A stretch of DNA of 64,000 bases from Mycolicibacterium fluoranthenivorans. Its GTDB lineage: Bacteria > Actinomycetota > Actinomycetes > Mycobacteriales > Mycobacteriaceae. Where the stretch lies: positions 2,046,001-2,110,000 of the forward strand of contig NZ_JAANOW010000001.1 in the NCBI RefSeq assembly GCF_011758805.1, in the 5' to 3' direction. Both the position numbers and the translations under genes were made by a program. Under the pieces are notes generated by a model. It was not told where the DNA came from and did no database searches. It worked only from the letters and a program-made list of their open reading frames with translations. This document shows, one piece after another, positions 36,543 to 45,306 of the stretch; the stretch's first letter is position 1; each line of letters opens with the position of its first letter.

Positions 36543-38909
36543 ATGGCACTGACCGAATACCCATCAGGTACAACCTTTCCCGGCCGAATCGGTCGGACGA
36601 TCGGTGAATCCGACCCCGCCTGGCCGACGCCGAACCGTTCCCAGCCGGGGGCCGCGAACGTCGTCTTCATCGTGCTCGACGACACCGGCTATGGACAGTT
36701 CGGTTGCTACGGCTCGCCGATCAATACACCGAACCTGGACCGATTGGCGACCAACGGTTTGCTCTACACCAACATGCACACCACGGCGCTCTGCTCACCA
36801 TCCCGATCGTGCATGCTGACGGGCCGCAACCATCACTCCAACGCGATGGCCTGCATTACGGAGGGGTCTACGGGCTTCCCCGGCTCCAACGGTGCGATCC
36901 CGTTCGAGAACGGCCTCCTCTCCGAGATGCTTCTGCAGCATGGCTATGCCACCTACTGCATCGGCAAGTGGCATTTGACCCCGGCCGAACAAATCAGCGC
37001 TGCCGGGCCGTATGACCGCTGGCCGCTGGGGCGTGGGTTCGAGCGCTACTACGGCTTCCTGGGCGGCGACACCCATCAGTACTATCCCGATCTGGTGTTC
37101 GACAATCATCAGGTCGATCCGCCGAAGACGCCTGAAGAGGGGTACCACCTCAGCGAGGACCTCGCGGATCGGGCGATCAACTTCATCGCCGATCTGAAGC
37201 AGGTGGCGCCCGACAAGCCGTTCTTCCTGTACTTCGCCACGGGCGCGAACCATGCCCCGCATCAGGCTCCGCCGGAGTGGGTGGCGAAGTATCGCGGAAA
37301 GTTCGACGACGGTTGGGACGCATACCGGGAGAAGGTCTTCGCCCGGCAAAAGGAACTGGGGATCTTCGCCGACGACGTGGAGCTATCGCGCCACGATCCC
37401 GACGTTGCGCGGTGGGACGACCTGAGTGCCGACGAACAACGCTTGTATGCGCGGATGATGGAAGTGTTCGCGGGGTATTTCGAGCACGTCGACCATCAGA
37501 TCGGCCGATTGATCGACTATCTGGAGAGCACCCGGCAGCTGGACAACACGTTGGTGATGCTGGTCTCCGACAACGGCGCGAGCGCCGAGGGTGGTCCACA
37601 CGGGTCGGTCAACGAGAACAAGTTCTTCAACAACGTGCCCGATGACCTGCAGCAGAATCTCGACGCGATCGATGACCTCGGCGGGCCGAAGTACTTCAAT
37701 CACTACTCGTGGGGCTGGACGTTCGCCGGCAACACCCCGTTCCGGCGGTGGAAGCGCGAAACCTATCGCGGCGGCGTCGCCGACGGCTTCCTCGTACACT
37801 GGCCGGCCGGAATCAAGGCCAAAGGCGAACTACGTCAACAATATTGCCATGTCATCGACATGGTGCCCACGGTGCTCGATGCTCTCGGCATCGATCCTCC
37901 AGCGGCAATTCGAGGCGTATCGCAATCAGCCATCGAAGGGGTCAGCCTGGCACACACATTCGACGACGCCCAAGCTCCGTCCAAGCGTCACACGCAGTAC
38001 TTCGAGATGTTCGCGCACCGTTCGATCTATCACGACGGCTGGCGGGCGGTCTGCCCGTTTCCCGGAGCGTCCTTTGCGGAGGCGGGGGCCGGATTCGGTG
38101 CGGTCGAGCTGACCGAGGACAAGCTGCGCGAGCTCGACGCCACCGGCTGGGAGCTCTACCACGTCGACGTCGATCCCACCGAAACCAAGAATTTGGCCGA
38201 ATCTGAACGTCCGCGGTTGGTCGAGATGATCGCACTCTGGTACACCGAGGCGGGCAAATACCACGTTCTGCCGCTCGACAGCAGAGGCACAATGCGCTTC
38301 GCCGATCCGCGACCGCAGATCAGTGCCGAGCGCGAATCCTACGTGTATTTCCCCGGCACACAGGCGGTCCCGGAGAACACCGCGGTCAAGGTACTCAACC
38401 GCGCGCACTCCATCACCGCCGAGGCCGAGCTGGCCGAGAACGACAACGGTGTCATCGTCTGTCAGGGAAGCAACATCGGCGGATACACCATGTTCGTTCA
38501 GGATGGGCTGCTGCACTACGTGCACAACTACGTCGGCGCACAAGAACTCCACGTGGTGTCGAATGCGGCGGTCGCACCCGGTCGGCACACGCTGCGTTAC
38601 GAGTTCGTGCCCACGGGACCGCCAGATCTGTTGGCTGGCAGGGGTACTCCCGGTCATGCCCGCCTGCTCGTCGATGACGACGTGGTCGGTGAGGCCGACT
38701 TCCCGGTGACCGTTCCGCTGTCTTTGGGGATAGGCGGCGGCCTCGCCGTGGGCCGAAATCCGGGTTCGCCGATCACCACGATGTACGCATCGCCGTTCGC
38801 CTTCACCGGCACGATCGACAAGGTCACTATCAGTACCTCGCCTGCGGAACATCACGACCACGAGGAGGCCGCCAGAGCCGAAGCGCGCGTCGCCATGGCG
38901 CGTCAGTAG
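36543..38909 (+). CDS. Arylsulfatase, large AtsA type (second copy)
   Basis: A 788-residue sulfatase with DD at 46-47, formylglycine Cys84 in CSPSR, GKWHLTP, ATGANHAPHQAPP and VSDNGASAEGGPHGSVNE. It resembles M. tuberculosis AtsA (Rv0711, 787 residues from memory) over its whole length. GAGGGG lies before the ATG at 36543. The two divergent sulfatases differ clearly in sequence, so they are old paralogues. Both need formylglycine modification by an enzyme outside this window. Confidence 0.92.
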   Translation: MALTEYPSGTTFPGRIGRTIGESDPAWPTPNRSQPGAANVVFIVLDDTGYGQFGCYGSPINTPNLDRLATNGLLYTNMHTTALCSPSRSCMLTGRNHHSNAMACITEGSTGFPGSNGAIPFENGLLSEMLLQHGYATYCIGKWHLTPAEQISAAGPYDRWPLGRGFERYYGFLGGDTHQYYPDLVFDNHQVDPPKTPEEGYHLSEDLADRAINFIADLKQVAPDKPFFLYFATGANHAPHQAPPEWVAKYRGKFDDGWDAYREKVFARQKELGIFADDVELSRHDPDVARWDDLSADEQRLYARMMEVFAGYFEHVDHQIGRLIDYLESTRQLDNTLVMLVSDNGASAEGGPHGSVNENKFFNNVPDDLQQNLDAIDDLGGPKYFNHYSWGWTFAGNTPFRRWKRETYRGGVADGFLVHWPAGIKAKGELRQQYCHVIDMVPTVLDALGIDPPAAIRGVSQSAIEGVSLAHTFDDAQAPSKRHTQYFEMFAHRSIYHDGWRAVCPFPGASFAEAGAGFGAVELTEDKLRELDATGWELYHVDVDPTETKNLAESERPRLVEMIALWYTEAGKYHVLPLDSRGTMRFADPRPQISAERESYVYFPGTQAVPENTAVKVLNRAHSITAEAELAENDNGVIVCQGSNIGGYTMFVQDGLLHYVHNYVGAQELHVVSNAAVAPGRHTLRYEFVPTGPPDLLAGRGTPGHARLLVDDDVVGEADFPVTVPLSLGIGGGLAVGRNPGSPITTMYASPFAFTGTIDKVTISTSPAEHHDHEEAARAEARVAMARQ

Positions 38910-38981
38910 ATCCGCGCCCGCATTCTTCTGCGACGAGGGGGTCACGTCCGTCCGATCCCCACCACACCAAGCCGCAGATGA

Positions 38982-39836
38982 TCGGGGGCGGCTTCCAACG
39001 CCGAGCTGATGAGCCATTTCGATGACTGGGTGACGGACCCGTCGGTGACCAAGGCTCGAATCGAGGCGTTCCTTGCGGATTCGGGCAACAGTGGGCGCGA
39101 ATTTCTGGATCGCTATGTGGTGTGTACGACGTCCGGAGCGACCGGCATCCCGGCGATCCTGCTGCACGATCACGCCGCGCTGGTTGTCTACAACGTGTTG
39201 GGCTATGCGCGCTCGCTGTCGGTGTTTTGGCATTCGCCGGGACTGGGGTGGGCGCTGGTACGCGGGCGTGGCCGACTTGCCGCGGTTTTCGTCTCCGGAG
39301 GGCACTTTCTCGGCAACACGATGATGGCTCGTCGCATCCGGAAGATGCCGTGGCGAGGGGGAATGCAGCGTATCTTCTCCGCCGCCCTGTCCCGGCCGGT
39401 CGGCTCTCCGACGATGTGCTGATCACCTACCTGGCCAACAGGATTCAACCGATCATCCGCTACCGCATGGGCGACCGAGTGGCCATGGATGCCGACCCCT
39501 GTATCTGCGGTAGTCCCTTTCCGTCGATTCAGGTCGTCGGTCGCACCCACGACATCCTGACCTTTCCCACACGGCAGGGCGAAGAGGTCCGGATACTTCC
39601 GCTGGCCATCGCCACGGTGGCCGAAGAAACGCCCGGCGTAACCGGCTGCCAGCTCATTCAATGCACACCATCAAGCCTGACGGTTCGCCTGCGTGTCAAG
39701 GACGGCGGCGATCGAGAAGCGGTGTGGGCAGAGTTGCGAAACCGGTTGGCGGCCTTCTTGTCTGCTCATGGGGCGACGACGGTCCGCGCAGCGGAAAGTT
39801 CCGCCAGGTCTATTCCGAGCTCACACCTCGGTGTCA
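38982..39836 (+). pseudogene. Decayed phenylacetate-CoA ligase-like adenylate-forming enzyme
   Basis: The first part (about 38982-39395) reads AELMSHFDDWVTDPSVT, TTSGATGIPAILLHD and RGRGRLAAVFVSGGH, the N-terminus of PaaK-like/coenzyme F390 synthetase-like ligases. The second part, in another frame from about 39400, reads LITYLANRIQPIIRYRMGD and VVGRTHDILTF, the C-terminal part of the same family. The 5' end, the central adenylation core (roughly 150 residues) and the common frame are missing. It cannot encode an active ligase. Confidence 0.75.
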
Positions 39837-39886
39837 GTGAGCCGACGACGCAGAAGCAGCACCTGGCCTCGTGTGGACACCCCGGG

Positions 39887-40642
39887 TCAGGCCGACGGCG
39901 CGGTTGAGGCACCGATCGTGGACAGGATGGTCTCGCGGGCGTCGGGGTCGCTGATCACATCGCGGGCCACCGCGGTCAGGTGAACGTGGTGGGTCTGTGC
40001 GTAGCCGCGCAGCAGGCCGAACGCGTTCTCGACCGAGACGTGCAGCCGCTCGGCCAGGAAACCCTTGGCCTGCTCCACCACGACGCGACTGGTCAACGCG
40101 GTCTGCAAGCGCGGCACCACGGTCGCCGGCGTGGGTGCGTGATCTTGCAGAATCGCCACGCACGCGACGTGGGCCAGCGTCTGGGCCACCAGCAGGTCGG
40201 CTTCGTTGAGGTCGCCGGTGTCGGCGCCGAACAAGCCGAGCGCGCCCAACACCGTGCCCGCCGCGCGCATCGGCACGGCATGGACCGACGCGAATCCGGC
40301 CTCGGTGGCTGCCGGCACGAACCGCGGCCACCTGTCCGCCTGGAGAGGAAGATCCGGGACCGAAACAGGTCGTCCGCCGGCAAAGCAGTCCAGGCAAGGA
40401 CCTTCCTCGGCCTGCAGTTGAAACAGCTCCAGATCGCTGGACTGCTCTGAGGTGGCGGCCATCAGGTGCAACCGCCGGTGCGGGTCGGCGAGCAGCAGAC
40501 CGGCCGCATCCACGTCGAGAAGCGCCGCGCAACGGTGGGTGAGGTCGGTCAAGTTCTCGACCAGGTCGAAATCATCGAGCAGGCTGTCCACCAACGACAC
40601 CACTGCTTCCAGTACCCGGGTCTCCCGCGGTGCCTCGGTCAT
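39887..40642 (-). CDS. GAF-ANTAR regulator (1 of 3)
   Basis: A 251-residue protein: a GAF domain at about 20-165 (AGLLLADPHRRLHLMAA ... GALGLFGAD) and a C-terminal ANTAR RNA-binding domain at about 178-235 (VVVEQAKGFLAERLHVSVENAF, read in pieces). ANTAR proteins bind paired hairpins in nascent RNA and prevent termination. GAF probably senses a small ligand. The ATG at 40642 is chosen because the upstream frame lacks homology. It is the last of three similar genes in a row on this strand. Confidence 0.85.
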   Translation of the reverse strand: MTEAPRETRVLEAVVSLVDSLLDDFDLVENLTDLTHRCAALLDVDAAGLLLADPHRRLHLMAATSEQSSDLELFQLQAEEGPCLDCFAGGRPVSVPDLPLQADRWPRFVPAATEAGFASVHAVPMRAAGTVLGALGLFGADTGDLNEADLLVAQTLAHVACVAILQDHAPTPATVVPRLQTALTSRVVVEQAKGFLAERLHVSVENAFGLLRGYAQTHHVHLTAVARDVISDPDARETILSTIGASTAPSA

Positions 40643-40667
40643 CACAGGTGCCTTTCCGCGCCGGTCA

Positions 40668-41420
40668 TCAGTCGGCTTCCAGTCGCAGCCGCCGGGCCAG
40701 AATGTCGCGGGCCACCTCGGTGGCGCTGCGATTGGTCGCGTACGCATGTGCCCGCAGTCGAACGAGCGCAGTGTGGGCCGGGATATTGAGTTGAGCCATG
40801 ATCATGCCGGTGGCCTGGCTCACCTCCGCCCTGGTCAGCACGTTGAACTCCGACCACGCTTCGCTCCCGGGGATGACGGCCGAGTCGTGCAGCTTCCGAT
40901 CGAGCAGATCAAGCATCGGGATCCGCGCCAGTTCGGCGGCCGCCACCACGCCGGCCACCTGCCGGGGCGCCAACCCGACCGGGTCCGTCTGGAAGAAGTC
41001 CAAGGCGCCGACGAACTCGCCCGCCACCACGATCGGCATGGCGTACACCCCGTGTATGCGATTGGCAAGCATCGCCGGACCGTATGCAGGCCAACGAATT
41101 TCGGAAGGATCAGCCAGATCGACGGACACCACCGGCGCCCGGCGGGCGACCGCATCGAGGCAGGGTCCCTCGCCGTAGGTGAACTGCGCTTCGTCATACC
41201 GACGGGCCGCTGCGCCGCTGGCGCCGAGCGTCCCGTGGTTGGTGCCGTCGAACACCAGGGATATCGCCGCGGCGTCGATGCCCAGCAGTGCCACACACGA
41301 CTCGCACAGCCGGTCTGCGGCAGCCGAGCCGCGATGCTCACCCATTGCAGCCAGCAGCGACTCCTCGATGGTGGCCACCGTCAGGCCACCGCGCCTGAGC
41401 CGTGGGGAACCGCGATGCAC
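40668..41420 (-). CDS. GAF-ANTAR regulator (2 of 3)
   Basis: A 250-residue protein with a GAF domain (CVALLGIDAAAISLVFDG ... GALDFFQTDP) and an ANTAR domain near the C-terminus (AEVSQATGMIMAQLNIPAH). The open frame begins with GTG 41420, and a later GTG (VATIEESLL) may be the true start. It lies 25 bases upstream of copy 1 and 50 bases downstream of copy 3, so the three may be one transcript. Confidence 0.85.
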   Translation of the reverse strand: MHRGSPRLRRGGLTVATIEESLLAAMGEHRGSAAADRLCESCVALLGIDAAAISLVFDGTNHGTLGASGAAARRYDEAQFTYGEGPCLDAVARRAPVVSVDLADPSEIRWPAYGPAMLANRIHGVYAMPIVVAGEFVGALDFFQTDPVGLAPRQVAGVVAAAELARIPMLDLLDRKLHDSAVIPGSEAWSEFNVLTRAEVSQATGMIMAQLNIPAHTALVRLRAHAYATNRSATEVARDILARRLRLEAD

Positions 41421-41470
41421 TTCGCCATGATCGTCCCCTCAATTCACGTCCCCTCTTTGCAGGCTACTCG

Positions 41471-42178
41471 TCACCGGTGGTGAGCCGGTGGCGGGAATTC
41501 GGCGGCAATCAGTGCCTGCGCGACGTCAACCACCTTGCTGTTCGATATCTGCGACAGGCGCTTCAGCAGTTCGAAAGCGTGGACGGCATCGACGCGATAC
41601 CGCTCCATGATCATGCCCTTTGCCTGTCCGATGAGGTCGCGGCTGGCCAGGGCGCTGCGAAATTGCTCCTGACGCCGTACGACTGCCCAGGCGAGCGAAA
41701 TGTGGGTGGCGAAGACCAGTCCGAGTTCGACGGATTCCTGGTCGAACGCGTGCGGCCGCTCGGCGTAAAAGTTCAAGGCACCCATCGTGGGGCCGTCCGC
41801 GAACAACTCGAAGGCCATCACCGAACGGATGGGGCTCTGGCTCAACACCTCGTGGCGGTAGCGGGGCCATCGATGATCGGTTTCGAGGTCGCGGATGCAT
41901 ATCGTGGCGTGCTCCCAGGCGGCCGAGACGCAGGGGCCCTCCTGGTAACGCTGCTGGATCTCGTCTAATAATGCGGGGTAACGGTGCGAAGCCGCCACCG
42001 TGGTGATGCCATCCGCATGGTCAGCCATCGTGATCCCGACATACTGCGCGCCGGGCACGTGTTCGCATGCGCTGTCGATGAGGTCGCGAAGTCCAGCGGC
42101 CTCCGGTGCGGTACCACGATGGACCTCAGTCACCAACGCCGCGAGCTGCGCGGCGATGGACTGCGGATACGTGGGCAC
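41471..42178 (-). CDS. GAF-ANTAR regulator (3 of 3)
   Basis: A 235-residue protein: GAF at about 20-165 (YVGITMADHADGITTVAAS ... GALNFYAERP) and ANTAR at about 178-228 (DLIGQAKGMIMERYRVDA). The start is GTG 42178 (MPTYPQS). First gene of the triplet. The three copies share architecture but only modest sequence similarity, so they are not recent duplicates. Confidence 0.87.
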   Translation of the reverse strand: MPTYPQSIAAQLAALVTEVHRGTAPEAAGLRDLIDSACEHVPGAQYVGITMADHADGITTVAASHRYPALLDEIQQRYQEGPCVSAAWEHATICIRDLETDHRWPRYRHEVLSQSPIRSVMAFELFADGPTMGALNFYAERPHAFDQESVELGLVFATHISLAWAVVRRQEQFRSALASRDLIGQAKGMIMERYRVDAVHAFELLKRLSQISNSKVVDVAQALIAAEFPPPAHHR

Positions 42179-42490
42179 AGCGTCACTCTAACGGACGGGT
42201 CACAGCGGAATGGGTGGTCAGCGAGAAGTGGAGTGCCAGAACATATTCAGACGGTGAGTGCCGAGGCATCGGGGTGGTTGTGGCGGCAATCCGCGAAGCG
42301 GAGTCGAGCATCCCCCCGGCGCGAGATCCGACGAAGCGGAACCAGCTGCCAATTCACGTGTCTACGATGAGCGGCATCTCACCACAGGGGGCACGCATGA
42401 CCGAACTCCGATCCGCCGAGCGAGCCCGCAATCGCTGACCCCGTTTCGAGTGACGGCTGCACCGGGCGGGTGGCGCCCGGATCCGCTGCA
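42179..42490. other. Non-coding stretch upstream of GAF-ANTAR 3 and the orphan ANTAR gene
   Basis: About 310 bases without a convincing gene on either strand. It must hold the promoters of the divergent regulator genes. I see no clear paired ANTAR hairpins or terminator here. Confidence 0.5.
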
Positions 42491-42747
42491 ATGTTCACGT
42501 TGTCCGATCTGATTGCCGGGATCGAAGAGCGCCGACAGGTCGAGATAGCGGTCGGGGTGCTGATGGGCTTGAGCAATTGCTCGCAGGACGAGGCGCTGAG
42601 GGACTTCGGTGCTGCGGTCCGCGAATCGCCGGTGAAGGCGATCGACCTCGCCACCGCGCTGATAGAGATGGCCGACGACAAGGTATCTCCAAGGTATCTC
42701 CAAGGTATGGCGCCGAGGTGCACCGCCGCTGGGGGCACTTGCTGTAG
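42491..42747 (+). pseudogene. Orphan ANTAR-domain protein disrupted by an 11-bp tandem repeat
   Basis: From ATG 42491 (MFTLSDLIAG) the frame encodes an ANTAR-like helix bundle (RRQVEIAVGVLMGLS, CSQDEALRDF, AIDLATALIEMADD). At 42680-42708 it meets 2.6 copies of AAGGTATCTCC. As written, the frame continues to 42976 through Cys-rich, unnatural-looking sequence. Removing one 11-bp unit would instead give AEVHRRWGHLL and an in-frame TAG at 42745, an 81-residue protein. This suggests that the gene is out of frame through repeat expansion, or that it switches phase. Confidence 0.6.
42680..42708 (+). repeat. 11-bp tandem repeat inside the orphan ANTAR gene
   Basis: AAGGTATCTCC at 42680-42690 and 42691-42701, then a partial AAGGTAT at 42702-42708. 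A unit of 11 bp changes the reading frame whenever a copy is gained or lost. Confidence 0.9.
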
Positions 42748-43109
42748 CGAGGGCACGTGCTGCCAAGGATCCGCCGGTCCGGGCGGCGAGTTTCTGGCGA
42801 GCCGATCCGTCGGCGCCGGAATTTCGTCGCCACAACAGGATTCGTTTTCCTGCGGTCACGAGCGGTGTCCCCGCCGCATCCGCGTCACCATGTCCGATCC
42901 GGCAGCCGCGGTCGGCGAAGAAGTTTGTGCTGCAGATGGTTTGGGTCAAGTACCCGCTCTGCGGGGCGGCTATTGACCTTGCGCCGACGTGCAGGTGTAA
43001 CGCGGCGTATGCTGGAGGGTATCGGCGGTATCCCGCACACCTGGCCAACTAGAGCCGTGTCATCGCTGATCCGAAGTATCTGGCTGATCGCCAAGAATGG
43101 ACCGTCGTC
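42748..43109. other. Stretch without a supported gene
   Basis: About 360 bases between the corrected end of the ANTAR gene and the DUF5994 gene. The open frame that continues to 42976 has unusual Cys/Ser-rich composition and no recognisable domain. Nothing else is seen. Confidence 0.45.
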
Positions 43110-43571
43110 ATGACGTCACACCAGTCACGTAAGAGTGATTCGAATGGAACGGTCCCGGCAGAGACGCCGCGACTGCGCCTGAAGCCCAAGGCGCCCCCGC
43201 AGGGCCGGTCGGACGGGGCGTGGTGGCCGCACGGCGGCGACCTTGCTGCTGAGCTGCCTGATCTGTTGGCAGTGCTGTCGGTTCGCCTCGGTCGCATCGA
43301 GCGAGTGTTGTACAACGTCAATGAGTGGACGGCGCCGCCACCCAAGCTCGTCACGGGTGGCCGAACCGTTCGTCTCGACGGATATGTGCGGCAGCCTGTC
43401 GGCACGATCGAGATTCTCGGGCTGGACGGGGAACGCGTGATCGTCGACGTCATTCCGCCGGGCGAGGAGGCTGGTTCCGCGCACAGCAAGATGATGGCAG
43501 CGGCGCAACCAGCCGATGGGGATGCGTCTGAGACCACACAGACCCCCTCGCTGATGGCGATGGGGTCTTGA
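43110..43571 (+). CDS. DUF5994 family protein
   Basis: A 153-residue actinobacterial protein with the family pattern PRLRLKPKAP ... DGAWWPHGGDLAAELPDLL ... RIERVLYNVNEW ... VIPP. Related copies often occur in multiples near stress and GAF/ANTAR regulatory genes. Function unknown. The C-terminal ~30 residues are low-complexity. Confidence 0.8.
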   Translation: MTSHQSRKSDSNGTVPAETPRLRLKPKAPPQGRSDGAWWPHGGDLAAELPDLLAVLSVRLGRIERVLYNVNEWTAPPPKLVTGGRTVRLDGYVRQPVGTIEILGLDGERVIVDVIPPGEEAGSAHSKMMAAAQPADGDASETTQTPSLMAMGS

Positions 43572-43764
43572 GGGGCCCACGGCTGCTGCCGGCGACGTAT
43601 TCGTTCTCGCACGAGATCGTCTGTGTACCAGTTGATTCGATGAGTCGGAGGGACCGCACTCGGTGGCGGTCGGCAATGTGTCACACGGAGGGTCGCCAGG
43701 GAGTAGCGTAGAGGGTGTTGAGCGGTGTCATATTGACCTAACAGGCTTGACGGAACAGGACGCC

Positions 43765-43923
43765 ATGAACGCCCCGACAACCATCCGTACGCCCTACCAA
43801 AGGCGCGTCGAGCTCGTCAAAGAAACACTGCTGACATCGGCGGCCCTCGATGACGACAGCGCCGGCAAGCTCGCTGTGCAGGTGCTGCATGCGCTCGACA
43901 CCATCCCCGAGAAGATCCGCTAG
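43765..43923 (+). CDS. Small conserved protein (DUF6307-like)
   Basis: A 52-residue protein, MNAPTTIRTPYQRRVELV ... VLHALDTIPEKIR, matching from memory a short actinobacterial family. It is mostly helical and soluble. ATG 43765 is preferred to an upstream ATG at 43663 because the conserved pattern starts at RTPYQRR. A terminator-like hairpin follows at 44010. Confidence 0.7.
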   Translation: MNAPTTIRTPYQRRVELVKETLLTSAALDDDSAGKLAVQVLHALDTIPEKIR

Positions 43924-44009
43924 CGCGGTCGCACGGGGCCAGGATCGGTGCCCTGACCGCGTCTGGCGCTTGGGAGATGTGTTTGAGCAGTTCAGATGTT
44001 GTTTTTGAA

Positions 44010-44044
44010 GATCGGCCCCGGCCACAGGTCGGGGCCGATCCTTC
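44010..44044 (+). terminator. Terminator-like hairpin
   Basis: GATCGGCCCCG (44010-44020) pairs perfectly with CGGGGCCGATC (44030-44040) around a 9-base loop. It is followed by a short pyrimidine run (CTTCTC). It lies after the DUF6307-like gene. Confidence 0.75.
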
Positions 44045-44211
44045 TCTCATCGGTCCGTAGCGGGCGTGCCACTGCTCGCCTCGCTAAGGTGAGCCGGAAT
44101 CAAGCATGTAGGCGTGGCACTGTCGGCACGCCGCCGTAGCAGTTCCCGTGAACATATGGATCGGCGGAAACCATCAGCATTCTCATCCGTGAGGTCGGAG
44201 CCCATCTCGAC

Positions 44212-44985
44212 GTGGACATCGCCGCCCCGGCTGCCCTGGAGTTTCAGATTGCCGTCGCTCCGCATCCCGGAGCGCAGGTATCGGAGTCGTTGACCTTCGT
44301 CTTGAACGGACAATCGGTCTGTCCGGCCGAGATCACCGGCGTACACGGCAACCGGATCCACAAACTTGAAGCCGCCGCGGGTTGGCTGACCGTCGACTAC
44401 GCCGCGACGATCGTCGGCCGGAGCGAGCCGGCACCGGTCACCGATTACGACCTGTCTCAGTATCTGAGACCGAGCCGCTACGCCGAATCGGACAAGTTCT
44501 TCGGCTTCGCCGGGTTCGAGTTCGGTCAATTCAGCGACAAGGCAACGCTGTTGGCCAAGATCTCATCGTGGGTCGGGGCCCGTTTGAGCTATGTGCCCGG
44601 ATCCAGCGACCCCATCGACGGCGCCGAGGACACCTTGCTGGCGGGGGCCGGAGTGTGCCGCGACTACGCCCATCTGGTCGTCGCGCTGCTGCGCGCGGTG
44701 AACGTTCCGGCCCGCCTGGTCGCGGCGTACGCCCCGGGTTGCGTCCCGATGGATTTTCATGCCGTCGCCGAGGCTTTCGTGGACGGGCAGTGGCGCGTCG
44801 TCGATGCCACCTGCCTGGCGCCGCGCCAGACGCTGGTGCGTATCGCCACCGGACGCGACGCCGCGGACACGGCCTTCCTCGACAATCACGGCGGTTCGAT
44901 CACCCTCACCAACATGGTGGTGACCGCGACCACCAATCAGGACCTGCCGTTCGACCCCTTGGACGAGTTGGTGTCGATCGGTTGA
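44212..44985 (+). CDS. Transglutaminase-like cysteine peptidase domain protein
   Basis: A 257-residue protein. The N-terminal ~100 residues form a beta-rich domain. The transglutaminase-like core shows Cys in AGVCRDYAHL, His in MDFHAVAEAF and Asp in VVDATCLAP, the expected triad. Such bacterial proteins are probably proteases or amidases. GTG 44212 is used, but family-like sequence (REVGAHLDVDIAAP) continues in frame upstream to a TGA at 44149 with no ATG, GTG or TTG. The true start may have been lost or may be rare (ATT 44179). Confidence 0.82.
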   Translation: MDIAAPAALEFQIAVAPHPGAQVSESLTFVLNGQSVCPAEITGVHGNRIHKLEAAAGWLTVDYAATIVGRSEPAPVTDYDLSQYLRPSRYAESDKFFGFAGFEFGQFSDKATLLAKISSWVGARLSYVPGSSDPIDGAEDTLLAGAGVCRDYAHLVVALLRAVNVPARLVAAYAPGCVPMDFHAVAEAFVDGQWRVVDATCLAPRQTLVRIATGRDAADTAFLDNHGGSITLTNMVVTATTNQDLPFDPLDELVSIG

Positions 44986-45306
44986 CGGGCGGTGGTCGAA
45001 CCTGCCGTTCGACCACCGCCATGCCGCCGACCCGCTGGGCGCGCCATCGTTGACGATGTCTGGATTGGGACGTCTGGATTGGACGTCTGGATTAGAACCC
45101 GCCGCTGCTGGGTATCCCATCCTTTGTCGGAGTCGTCAATAACTTTAGGAGCGTCAGGTGATCGTCTTAGCCTCGATCCACCGACTGACCTCGGTGACGG
45201 GAGTCGTTTCTCGTTGATGCCGATGTTCGGGATGCGGGCATGAGGTGGCCCCGCTGGTCTGGCCAGCTTTTCCTGTGTGCTCCGGTCGGGCCTGTTTGGC
45301 AGTTGA
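44986..45306. other. Intergenic stretch with short tandem repeats, left flank of the IS element
   Basis: No gene is supported. It contains three copies of GTCTGGATT spaced 13-14 bases apart (45058, 45072, 45085) and the left border of the IS1380-type element. Confidence 0.6.
45058..45093 (+). repeat. Three tandem copies of a 13-14 bp unit
   Basis: GTCTGGATT begins at 45058, 45072 and 45085, with GGGAC or GGAC between copies. These may be slipped-strand duplications or binding sites. Confidence 0.8.

Noticed and set aside
42680..45093. CRISPR array
   Set aside because: The short repeats at 42680 and 45058 are 9-11 bp with no spacers of CRISPR length.
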